Assembly: GCA_025642065.1 (NCBI GenBank)
Contig: JAODUP010000268.1
Coordinates: forward strand, 356,001 to 420,000
DNA: 64,000 bases
Reading direction: 5' to 3'
Source: Paralvinella palmiformis
Lineage: Eukaryota > Annelida > Polychaeta > Terebellida > Alvinellidae
Under the pieces are notes generated by a model. That model did no database searches. It was given only the letters and a program-made list of their open reading frames with translations, and had not been told where the DNA came from. Shown here one piece after another: positions 47,905 to 57,789 of the stretch. Every line of letters starts with the position of its first letter. Within the stretch, counting starts at the first letter, position 1. The position numbers and the translations under genes are program-made.

Positions 47905-48045
47905 TCTACAATAAGCCTGAAGCATGATGACGTCAAAAACCAAAACAAACCAGGTGCGCTTTGCATTGTGGGGTCCGCTGAGCGATAATACCGTGATAAT
48001 TCCGCCATTTTAACCATAATCGTCTTGATTATAGGTAGTTGGTCA
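47905..48045 (+). mobile_element. Solo arm of the 12.3-kb fold-back family
   Basis: AATAAGCCTGAAGCAT, GCGCTTTGCATTGTGG, GAGCGATAATACCGTG and CCGCCATTTTAACC match the outer arm of 12285-13170. No inverted partner lies nearby, so this is a solo arm or a deletion product. Confidence 0.8.
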
Positions 48046-48502
48046 TAATATATTACTATAGAGCGCTGTAATTTTTTTCTTTGTTTGTTTATTATTGAAC
48101 TAAATGGATCTAATTAATGCATTAATTAATCATCAAACATTCATTTCGACAAACCTTTAATATAATCGTTAATCAATTCGCAGAATACAATCAACTAATA
48201 GATGAGTTTGCCATAGATGGTAGACATGGATTAGATAGATGTGTCTACTTAAAGGTCAATGTCTCTATAACCTGACAACAACAATTGGCAAAATAAGATG
48301 AAGGTAACTAACACCTTCCAATTTATTGCTTAAAATGTATTGAAAAGGTTTCTGTAACAATATTAATTAAATATCAAGCTCTGCTAACGATTAATATTTT
48401 TAAACTAGAACTTGTATTGTATTTAGTGATAACGGACATAATGATGTTAAAATGATTGCAATAGCTTCAGAAATGTGACTATAAATTATGAGAAAAGATC
48501 AT

Positions 48503-48961
48503 TTAAAGGGATAGTCCACCTTCATTTCAAATTTTGAGATCTAATAGAGCTATACTCACAAATATCGTAAATAATGTCAAAATGTGTAAACAATTACCCA
48601 CATATTAAATAATCCAGTTCAAAGTGCTGATTAATCGACTTTTAATGGCCTGTGGGCGCCGCCATTTTGGAGCTAGACAGAGCGTATTCAGTTGACCTGA
48701 AGTCTGTAGAGCCCGTACAAAAGCAAGTAAACAAGTGTGAGCAAAGAATTATTACAGAACTAAACGGCATTATCTTGTTAAAATTACGTCATGAATAACA
48801 TACAACCATATCAGTTTGAGCCAGAAGGAACCTGACAATGATTATTTCCCTATATCTATGATATCAGTTATATTTCGTGATTATTATTGTGGAATTGTTG
48901 GTTACTGTTCTAAGCATTACATAATTAAAAAATATTTTCTGAGGGTGGACTGTCCCTTTAA
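48503..48961 (+). mobile_element. TTAA-flanked MITE, family D, copy 2 (best preserved)
   Basis: The left end TTAAAGGGATAGTCCACCTT and the right end GGTGGACTGTCCCTTTAA form near-perfect inverted repeats of about 20 bases, bounded by TTAA on both sides (48503-48506 and 48958-48961). The interior of about 450 bases holds no long frame. It carries a GGGCGCCGCCATTTTGG motif at about 48652. Confidence 0.9.
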
Positions 48962-49093
48962 GCAGCCTTTTTAGTGTTAGATTCTGTATTATAACAAGAT
49001 TTAGACCTTGAGCTCAAAAGTAATGACATAAATATAAATACTTTCTTAATAGAATCTGTTGACGTGGTATGATAACATAGTTTACTCTCTGGT

Positions 49094-50735
49094 AAGCTAC
49101 TACTAGTGGGAGACTTCAATATCCATCGACACTATTAAGAGTTTTAAATAAAAATAGCAAGATAAACAAAACATGATGGTCAATATTATTGAGGCCGAGG
49201 ATTATTTTTATAACATCAGTGTTATAGATATGTTATCTGGTCGTACAAATATAGACTTCAAGACATTAAAGTGGGTTATAGTAAATCAAAATTATTTAAA
49301 ATAACAGTTAACCTACATTCCAAGATTTGAAGATTTGATGACTAATACAAATATGTTCACACAAGTTATAAATGATGTGAAAATATGTACACGATAAACC
49401 ACATATTAAATAATCCAGTTTAAAGTGCTGGTTAATCAACTATAACTTTTCTTGGGCGCCGACATATTGAAGCTAGATACAAGCCGGATGCACCCAAAAT
49501 CTGACGTAACTTCATACAAACTGTTTGTATTACCTGGTTATGCCAATGTAAACTGGAGTAAGCCAAACACGTAATTTTGGTACAAAAGCGTATTTACGAA
49601 TATCACAGTATAGTTGCCCCAAACTGCTTTGTATGTTACTGAAATGGTAAAAGAAAGTATATAGTTAAATTCGTTATGAAGATTATTTTGTACTCTTGGA
49701 ACAAGAAACATCTACTGAGCTGTCAGATTTATGTAAATGAATCGTTGATGGCTTCAGTTAGAAGTAGTTAGTTCGTTGAGCACGAAGGTAGATAAGGTCA
49801 GCAGGATGACTAAGCCAAAACATCTGGGACATGAATTAATCAGGAACGAAATGGCTACCTGGTCTTTGTGCCAGCTGACGTCAGAACACGTGACCTTTTC
49901 CTTCCCGCCATACAATCTAGCATTAGAGGAAGGCGTATGGACTATTCTACAGTTATTAGGATTATTTAGTTGTATCTATGATCCCAGGTTAAGTTCGTGA
50001 TTATTATTTTGGGATTTTATCAGCATTACAGATTTAAATCATAATAAATTATTATCTGAGGGTGAACTATTCCTTTAAGCAGATCATATACAGGATATAT
50101 CATGCAGCTGATATTATTTAGATATTCTGGATCCTGACCTTGTATTGTCACCAATACTGGACAGCTCGGCTAAACAACATTGCATCAGGCTCATCATCCT
50201 GACTAACCAATATGTTGCTGTGTGGTAAAATCAGAATATTTATTTTAAAATATAAACCAGTATCCAATCTGGGATATTTATCTAAAGTTATTGAATGACA
50301 TACCAACTCAAGTCACACCTTTGTGCCAATGATCTTGATTATGAGCTATAGCTGGTAAACAGAAAGATTCCTAGTACAGAATCTGACAGTGTTATGGTAA
50401 ATCAGTGAATTTTGTTCAGATTTTGCTAAATAGAAATTATGATTTTGATGACCCTATTTAAATCTCGGTTGACTGGAAAAACTCACCCGAAGACTAGGTA
50501 TTTAGATTGTGTTACTTCAGAGGTTCTTAACTTCATAGAGATCACTACTTTTATGTATACAACATATCTATCTGTACTTCTGGAACTTCCATTCGGAGTA
50601 CCCCCAGGGTCAATGCTAGATTCCGGTTTAGATATTATATATGCACTTCCTTTGAATAATATTGTTGACCAGCATTTCCATGGCCACATACGCAATTCTA
50701 TATGTCATTCGATCATTTGGGCCAATCTATCATGA
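49094..50735 (+). pseudogene. Decayed non-LTR retrotransposon (LINE) fragment, interrupted
   Basis: Three islands in plus-strand frames belong to one ORF2-type polyprotein. KLLLVGDFNIH at 49094-49126 is the apurinic-like endonuclease motif. YKPVSNLGYLSKVIE at 50251-50295 is an early reverse-transcriptase block. LPFGVPPGSML with IYALPLNNIVD at about 50583-50660 is the fingers-palm block that precedes the catalytic YADD. Stop codons and frame changes separate them, and the YADD box itself is lost. A MITE at 49300-50078 sits between endonuclease and reverse transcriptase. The element is dead. Confidence 0.8.
49300..50078 (+). mobile_element. MITE family D, copy 3 (longer, diverged)
   Basis: It begins near GTTAACCTACATTCCAAG and ends GAGGGTGAACTATTCCTTTAA (TTAA at 50075-50078). 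Shared interior blocks are CACATATTAAATAATCCAGT and AAAGTGCTGGTTAATCAAC. It is some 330 bases longer than the 48.5-kb copy, either because it keeps more of a parent element or because it has an insertion. The open frame at 49776-50000 is unrecognised. Confidence 0.65.
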
Positions 50736-51038
50736 CTATAAACTATTAAATAAACATTAGTATTATATTGCAGATATTTACTTTTTATTTTCTCTTTTCA
50801 TAATATTGAAGTAGAGTTTGGACGGCTTTCTTAGTTTAATGTTTCTCTATTTTTAAGCTTAGCTACGCATATTAATAACTTCTGAATATTAATAACACAT
50901 ATTAATATTTCTGAAAATTATTTGTAATAAAAAATATATAGCACAAAGTAAATACTTTGGTCGTATTTATAGCACGCACACAGATCCCCCCCCCCACACA
51001 CACACACTCTAAATCGAATACAATTTCTTGAACCATAT

Positions 51039-51044
51039 TTTATT
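51039..51044 (-). terminator. Candidate polyadenylation signal of the globin gene
   Basis: AATAAA on the minus strand, about 230 bases after the stop codon at 51271-51273. It is the first canonical hexamer downstream. Confidence 0.6.
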
Positions 51045-51270
51045 CGTTAATACAAGTATTGTTGAGAAATAATAGTTATCTAAAGAAAGCATTCATTTTA
51101 AAACAAAGATCTTTCGGGAACAAAACATAAAAAAAATTGAAAATGTTTGAAGAATAGATCTACCCTAGTGACATCATGATAACACTACGATTTTCAAAGA
51201 TAGATTATATTCAGAAGACGTCCTACAATGACTTGGTCTCTGTCTGTAATCGTTTTTACTGGTCATTCTC

Positions 51271-52632
51271 TTACATCATTGAGCCAACACCGGAAGTGAC
51301 CGAATTGTAAGCTTTCTCCCAGCCAGCAGTGTCACAGGCGCCACCTAGTGTCTTCTGGAGGTATGCCATCAGGGCTGTACCCAGATCCTGGAAAAGGACA
51401 GAATTAGTTAGTTAAACAATTGCCAACTATTTAGAATTTTATACAATCTACTGTCTCTCAGTAGTGAGGGGGAGGAGCGGCTCATATGACCCAACAACTT
51501 CGTGGTCGGAAATCTGAGGTATTGCTGAGGCTACTAAAACATTTTATGTCGGACATTAAGTAAATGACGTTCCGAAAATCTATACAATTATTAATTCTGT
51601 AAGAATTTTTTTGGAGATCTGTTTTGTTTTATTAGTTCAATGAGTTAGAATAAGTTTTTGAATTTTATGGGTTACTAAAAATATGATTATTATTATTATT
51701 ATTAGTTTAATAATAGTTTAGTTTAACATAAGGTAAAAGGTATGTTTCTATACCTTGTAATGTTGGAGAGTAAGTGACTTATGTTGGCCCATCTTCGCAA
51801 TGGTCTGACAGTTACTCTGGAGTGATCCACTGTCTCCCGCTTTCTCCAGAACGTCCAACAACATGGTAACCACCTTCGTCGTATGGGTCTTGAACTTGGG
51901 CAGGGACTTCAGGCTTTCTGGATCCTTGCCCTTGTAGTCGCCGAACACGTTCTGGTGCTGCGGGAACATCTTGAAAAATCTGCCAGAGAGAAATTTGTTT
52001 GTTGATGACAACAATCCATGTACACGTGTGAGTGAGTGGGTGGTGGGTGAGTGAGTGAGTGAGTGAGTGAGTGAGTGAGTGAGTGAGTGAGTGAGTGAGT
52101 GAGTGAGTGGTGGTGAGTGAGTGAGTGAGTGAGTGAGTGAGTGAGTGAGTGAGTGAGTGAGTGAGTGAGTGAGTGAGTGAGTGAGTGAGTGAGTGAGTGA
52201 GTGAGTGAGTGAGTGAGTGAGTGAGTGAGTGAGTGAGTGTGATGAGTGAGTGAGTGAGTGGTGGTGAGTGAGGAGTAGGGTGGTGGGGTGGTGGGGGGTG
52301 GGTTTTGGTTAGCTTCTGCTCTAGAAACACTTTTAACATAACGCCCAAGAGATAAACAGGAATGAAGTATTAACACATCTACATAACGTTGCTACACAAT
52401 AACTAAACAATAGCCAAGCTATTGACATCAACGCTAATTGTAGCAACCGTTATACTGTGATAGTTATACGCTGAAAATAATAGACTTGAGATAAAAGGAG
52501 GTTATTCTATTTCTAAAATATCTAGGACAACGGTGGAATTTATTTTTATTTTAACACTTACTCGACAAATATATTCATGGAGTGGTTGGAAAGGTCACCA
52601 CGAACTGCCGAAATGTTGTCAATATAACCCAT
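51271..52632 (-). CDS. Globin (small intracellular, myoglobin/haemoglobin type), three coding exons
   Basis: The minus-strand CDS joins 52632-52562, 51979-51754 and 51387-51271, giving 137 residues and a stop. It should bind haem and reversibly bind oxygen in the cytoplasm; no signal peptide is seen. Landmarks: NIFVEFFKMFPQHQ as helices B-C with P30 (C2), F36 (CD1), KFKTH with H56 as distal E7, IAKMGQH with H90 as proximal F8, HYKDLG opening helix G, and WEKAYNSV in helix H. The first intron within the coding sequence is phase 2 (splitting E24) and the second phase 0 after K99; these are the ancestral B12.2 and G7.0 positions. The start ATG has strong context (ATCAAGATGG) and lies only seven bases after the exon start. 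The N-terminus is about eight residues shorter than usual and I7 stands where Trp A12 is expected. The identity is secure; the exact globin class is not. Confidence 0.92.
51388..51753 (-). other. Globin intron 3 (G7.0)
   Basis: 366 bases. Donor AAG/GTATAG and acceptor TTTTCCAG. It contains a short ATT run. Confidence 0.85.
51980..52561 (-). other. Globin intron 2 (B12.2)
   Basis: 582 bases. Donor GTCGA/GTAAGT and acceptor TCTCTGGCAG. Nearly half of it is the GAGT array. Confidence 0.9.
52022..52282. repeat. (GAGT)n tetranucleotide array inside globin intron 2
   Basis: About 60 GAGT units with a few GGTG slips. It lies only about 40 bases from the exon 3 acceptor. Long minus-strand frames running through it join the array to globin exon 3 in wrong frames and are not genes. 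Confidence 0.97.
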
Positions 52633-52849
52633 CTTGATTCTGAAATAGAAGTTCATGTTAATTTGTCAGAGGCCACTAATCACGTGATAGTCAACTTCAC
52701 ATGCTTAATAATAATTCATTCAGTTAATTATTCATTAATTCATTTATCTTATAGTTGATAAGTAATTGATTATTGGTAAAAGTGATCATGTTGTGAACAC
52801 ATCGATTGGACGATCTGTTAATTCTCTGGCTTTATTTGTCTAACTGTAG

Positions 52850-53050
52850 GTCAGTCCGTCTATCTCTAAGTCTATCTGTCTATATCTAGCCCCGTCTGTC
52901 TACCTCTAGGTCTATATGTCTACCTCTAGGTCCGTCCGTCTACTTCTAGGTCTACCTGTCTACCTCTAGGTATGTTTAACCAAATATATGCCTATCTATA
53001 TACCCGTAAGTCTAGCTCTAGGACCGTCTATCTCTAGGTCAGTCTGTGTC
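52850..53050. repeat. CTACCTCTAGGTCTATCTGT minisatellite
   Basis: About nine diverged copies of a 20- to 22-base unit. Confidence 0.8.
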
Positions 53051-53589
53051 TAACTTTTACGTGTTTATACAGTCTGACCAGACACGATATTCTCGTTTAG
53101 TCCAAACACGTGACTATATCTTCTAAATGATATAACCAAACAGAGTATTAGCTGAGGATACTTTCAAGTGTCCAGATCAAGAGAGCCATCCCTGACCTAC
53201 TAATCAAAGGTAGAGAGTTTCCTGAGCTACTGTCCCGCCACCTGGTGCCCGTAGAAAGATCCTTCGATTAAGAGAAGAAAAGATGCTGAAAACCAGACTG
53301 AGCTACTGTCACCAGATCATATTTCTGGTAGGAGCATCATAATGTCAATTAACTGTACAGATAATCTACGGCGATATTAAATACCTTAATGGTTTGTGTA
53401 TATAATGGTTTAAATATACACTAAATGTATTTATTTTATATGTCCCTGTCTCTTGTGAGTTAATGTAGTCATATGCTGAGTATCATGTGTTTGTGTCCTT
53501 TTGGATACAGGTGACACGTTGTCCTGAAGTTTGGTCAATTAAGAGATTGTTGTCTCGGCTCCTAGCATCGGGAGTTGTGTCCTTCCTCG

Positions 53590-53720
53590 CTCAGAGTTTA
53601 CCACTCTAAAAGGACGGTGCCGTCCTAGTGAAGATGATATTCACCTCGTTAGCGACGCTCTAATGACATAAAACACTGACGGTGACCACCTGCGGGTTCC
53701 TTCAGCGGGGTATTTCAGTA
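53590..53720 (+). mobile_element. SINE family E fragment
   Basis: GACATAAAACACTGACGGTG followed by ACCACCTGCGGGT matches the minus-strand body of 23100-23425 (GACGTAAAACACTCTGGCAG, TGACCACC). No head is visible here. Confidence 0.55.
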
Positions 53721-53834
53721 GCCTTCTAAACTTAACCTAATAGTGCCAATATTTACATGCTATTACAGATTATAATACGATGCCCTAAACTTATTAGCCT
53801 CTGACCAATATTTTGTTCAGTATTCTATGTCTAG

Positions 53835-54150
53835 ATAATAATAATAATAATAATAATAATGGCAGAAATGCAATTATTTTACGTGGTTGGTTACCTCAAA
53901 TGGAGGAGACTCATGTGGTCTGTAATTTAAAGCTTCACTACGAGGACTAAGTCTATAGACAAATTGGAATTTTCAATATGTGGAATATTCGGTGGAGAAA
54001 ACCTTGCCAGTTGCCTTGTTGGAAGAAAACTTGTGCCATGGCCGGGATTCGAACTTCGAACCTTTCGGCACAGCATGACTATGAGTATGGATTGCCATAC
54101 ACGTATCATCATCATCATCATCATCAAACAAACCAAACTCTGTCCTATAT
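53835..54150 (-). mobile_element. tRNA-derived SINE, family A, copy 2
   Basis: It has the same organisation as 511-790. The minus-strand B box GTTCGAATCCC (54045-54055) leads into a body with GGCAACTGGCAAGG and ends in an ATT tail (AATAATAATAATAATAATAA at 53836-53858). A CATCAT run at the head side may be insertion flank. Confidence 0.7.
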
Positions 54151-54700
54151 CAGTGTCTAGTGGAGATGTGTTAATATGTCACGATCTGATGGGTCACTAG
54201 TTGTATGCCCCTCGGGGAGTTTAACAACTCTTAGATTACAAACCTCTGTTACATGAAACATCATGACTATACAAGGAAATTGTCTGTCCAAGTACTTAGA
54301 GCAGCTTATTTACTTATTGTAACAAGCAACGAAAGTTGAAATAAGTGTCTCTTTAAGTCTAAGTCTGTGTGTCTAACTATAGAGCTGGATGTCTAATTAT
54401 ACGTCAGTGCGTCTAACTGCATGCTTTAATGCCTAACCATATTTATGTATGTCTAGGAACTTGTTCTTCGCACACTGGATAACGTGTTTTGATCATCTAC
54501 ATGAGAAGAAAGGTAACGACGCCGGCTAATAGTTATATTAGCGTTACCCGAGAAAGATTTTGGAAAGTATTTATAACAATAATAACAAAATCAACAAATC
54601 GCCCCCCCCAAAAAAAAAATAAAAAAAAAAAAAAACAACAAACCCAAACAAACAACACAAATAATTCTTGTAAATATATAAATATAATTATAACACTTAC

Positions 54701-54790
54701 CTGTATGGAGCTGGTTTAGTCGCTAACTTGACAGTTCTCTATCTCTGGTCTCTGATAACTGTTCAGTCTACCTCCGATCAGTACTGTCAC
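54701..54790 (-). other. Globin non-coding first exon (5' UTR)
   Basis: The start is placed about 23-30 bases after the TATA box, near 54790. The exon contains no ATG and ends CCATACAG before a consensus GTAAGTG donor. It would add about 90 bases of leader to the seven untranslated bases of exon 2. Confidence 0.65.
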
Positions 54791-54812
54791 TGAGTGCGCT
54801 GAGGATGAGCCC

Positions 54813-54820
54813 CTTTTATA
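54813..54820 (-). promoter_or_regulatory. Globin TATA box
   Basis: TATAAAAG on the minus strand inside a short GC-rich context (CCCGGCCTATAAAAGGGGC). A strong TATA box fits an inducible or tissue-specific gene. Confidence 0.75.
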
Positions 54821-54850
54821 GGCCGGGAGTAAAGCCAGAAACGCCGAGTA

Positions 54851-54859
54851 GAGCACGTA
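54851..54859 (-). promoter_or_regulatory. Candidate hypoxia response element
   Basis: TACGTGCTC on the minus strand, about 30 bases upstream of the TATA box, in the context GGGCCTACGTGCTCTAC. It contains the HIF core RCGTG, and the surrounding bases resemble the well-known erythropoietin enhancer site. A second TACGTGC on the plus strand is at 54898-54904. The function is inferred from motif and position. Confidence 0.4.
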
Positions 54860-54904
54860 GGCCCTGGATCAGCTATTAAAAAACGATAAATGGGTGGTAC
54901 GTGC

Positions 54905-55365
54905 CGCTATCCAGAATCTACTCATCCCAACAACTCACGTAGGTCCCACCGACAGGTGGCTGTACTATTGCTTCTTCAATGTTGGGATCAGGGATTTCTT
55001 AACCAATACAAGAAAACTGCTTGTTTGGGTCAGATTTTTATATTTCTGAAAGGACGTAAGAGGACGGGTCATTGACTCTCATCTGATGAAGTATTTTTCT
55101 ATAATCAGCGATTGGTAACCGGAAACGGATTCTACGCTGAGAGCCCGCATGTTATATGACGAATTATGACGATCAATCAATTGTTTCCTGCCATTGTCAG
55201 CTAATGTTCTATTTTTTAAAAGAACGAAATTACAGAATTTCAATCCGATGCTATTTGTTTTAGACAACATAAACAAGGCGTGCTAGACCGCACGCTACTT
55301 CTGACTACCGCATTTTGTATAAAATAGATTTAAATTACATTATGACTGATGAAGATCACGTAAAT

Positions 55366-55410
<45 letters not shown>

Positions 55411-55790
55411 GAATATTGACCTACATTTTAGACAGTTTAGAAATGGAAAATTTCCAACAGTGACTGTAGACTGCCATTAAATGATTAATGACAGTAATTT
55501 GTCACAAGTGGCGAGTCTGATATTTTGTCTTATTTATATTTATTGTACTATCTGACATCGCTCTAGCACCGACCGCTCAATTACAATGGTGAGGGGGGGG
55601 GAGCAGATGGTTTTAACCAACAGTGATGTCCGTTTCTGGTGATCCAAGTTATTTTGCTGACTGAAGTCGATCCTGATAAGTGACCTTTAGAGCCTCATAC
55701 ACATCCAGAGCATACACCACCGTTCACCACCGTGTGATTATATGTATGTATATGTGTGTCTGAATGCGTGCAAATAAAATAATTGCTGTA
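54905..55790. other. Intergenic DNA upstream of the globin gene
   Basis: TA run at 55366-55410 with one TTA slip, and a G run at 55594-55601. No gene is recognised. Confidence 0.5.
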
Positions 55791-56150
55791 TTACATGTAC
55801 TGTGGTAGCACTCTTGCATTATATGTTATGTGATAGCGGTCCTGTATTACAAGTTATGTGGTAGCACACCTGTATTACATTTTATGTCGTAATACAACTG
55901 TGGTAGTTACGTGGTAGCATTCCGTTATTACATGTTATATGGTAGCACTCATGTATTACATGTTATGTGGTAGCACTCCTGTAATACATGTTATGTTTTA
56001 TATATTTTATGGTAGCACTCCTATATTACATGTTATATGGTAGTACTGCTGTATTACATGCTGTGTGGTAGCACTCTTGTATTACATGTTATGTGGTAAC
56101 ACTCCTGTAATACATGTTATGTGGTAACACTCTTGTATTACATGTTATGA
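55790..56150. repeat. 28-bp minisatellite TGTATTACATGTTATGTGGT
   Basis: About 13 copies of TGTATTACATGTTATGTGGT plus AGCACTCC, with substitutions and one insertion near 55990. Confidence 0.9.
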
Positions 56151-56498
56151 TAGTGTATAAAGGAAAAATCTCAGTGTTTTGATTAAGTCAGTGTTTTGAT
56201 TAAGTCTGTTTCAATTAAATCTAAGATCACAATCTTTTTATTTACACACATTGAATACATAGATTTGTTCTAAATTATTTAATCATGATAATATTATACC
56301 CAAAGTATGAGAGCCATTTAAGAAGTAAAGTATGATATAAATATTTTAATGGACGATGAATATGTTACTAAAATCTTTACCATCAATGATGTTGATAATT
56401 GGGTCAGGGAATTATTACTTAAACAACATGTTAAATGTTTATGAGGAGATAATTTTAATGTTCATGAATATACCTTTTCTTTCTTTGTATAGAAACTC

Positions 56499-56664
56499 CC
56501 CCCCTCTCTCTCTCTTTGTGTGTTTGTGCGTACGCGCGTGTGTGTATTTGTGTTAAAAGCGTAGAATGAACAGAGAATCTCGAATCGTGAATTCAAAGAT
56601 TCATTAAGGGACTGACTGCAGTGAGGCCACTTTCCGTGCTCAGACATGTGTAATTTTTCGCCAG

Positions 56665-56698
<34 letters not shown>

Positions 56699-56718
56699 GT
56701 GTGTGTGTGTGTGTTTAC
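56499..56718. repeat. CT/GT tract, family F copy 3, then (AT)n(GT)n
   Basis: CT run and GT-rich tract, then ACAGAGAATCTCGAATCGTG, GGGACTGACTGCAGTGAGGC and CAGACATGTGTAATTTTTC (56569-56660), then an AT run and a GT run. Microsatellites flank this copy on both sides. Confidence 0.7.
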
Positions 56719-56907
56719 TAATTTCTTTCATTATTTATCAGGTTATTATATTTTCTCCTTTTCAATATTGTAGTAATATTGGGGGTTTTGTAGAATAAAC
56801 TCATCTTTAATTTGTCTAACCTTATATAAAGTTGGCAAAAATAAAGACGGATCGTCCACGCAAATAAAATACCACTAGATTTCTAACCACCTTATCGAGA
56901 GTTTATA

Positions 56908-56975
56908 TTTGTGTGTGTGTGTGTGTGTGTGCGTGCGTGCGTGCATATGTACGTGTGTGTGCGTGCGCGTGTGTT
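56908..56975. repeat. GT/GCGT simple repeat
   Basis: GT run, GCGT repeats, then GTGTGCGTGCGCGTGTG. Confidence 0.9.
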
Positions 56976-56979
56976 AGTA

Positions 56980-57746
56980 GAGAGAGAGGTAGATAGATAG
57001 TGAGATTTCCCACGTTTACCGTTTAGGTTCTAGCCATTATATAACGTATCTGTGTCAAGTGTCAGTAATTGAGCGATAATAAAGACCAACCACTTTCTGA
57101 CACCATATATCTATAATATTCAGCCAACACCGATAAGAACTATTAACAATCATTTGTTATGTCATCTAAGTACAAACCACGTGACTTAGTAGATTAAATG
57201 GAGATACTATGATTATGTTAGAATTGCCAAAAAAAGTTAATAATAATAATCATTTTAATAATAATCGAACGATCATATATTATTAAAGTTACCGTCTAAG
57301 TTAAATACCGCATACAGGACATTGTAGACTTGTGAACAACATCTAAGAATATTTAGTAAACTGAGCTCCAGCTACAATAACGATAATATATATTGACATT
57401 TTAAATCACTGAGGGTTCTGGTAGTTATGGAGAAATTTTAAAAAATCATGCAAATGTTCTAAACTGATTTAGCTAATATTTATTATCAAAAAGACATAAA
57501 CAAAAATAATCATACAATTTTCCAGGAATGTTTAATGAACTGTTTTGAACACAAAATAAAGTTACGTAATATAAGTCTGAAAGTTCTTAGTACGAATCAA
57601 TCAAGAAACTACAGGTATTTCAAGTGTTTATCGGCTATTTCATTCATCATTGACAACTTGTTTGGTTACTAATGTATTATTGATGGATTATTGATAAATT
57701 AGTTTCCATGCATAAGCTCATAACAACAACAACAACAACAACAACA

Positions 57747-57789
<43 letters not shown>

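Larger units (their letters stand above)
52640..54700 (-). other. Globin intron 1, within the 5' untranslated region
   Basis: 2061 bases with donor ACAG/GTAAGTG at 54701/54700 and acceptor CTTCTATTTCAG. It holds a TCTA-type minisatellite (52850-53050), a SINE E fragment (53590-53720), a SINE A copy (53835-54150), and A-rich and C-run sequence near 54601-54640. Confidence 0.75.

Noticed and set aside
51812..52376. Minus-strand frames of 155 and 178 residues.
   Set aside because: They run through the GAGT intron array and read globin exon 3 in the wrong frame; the spliced globin model explains the region.
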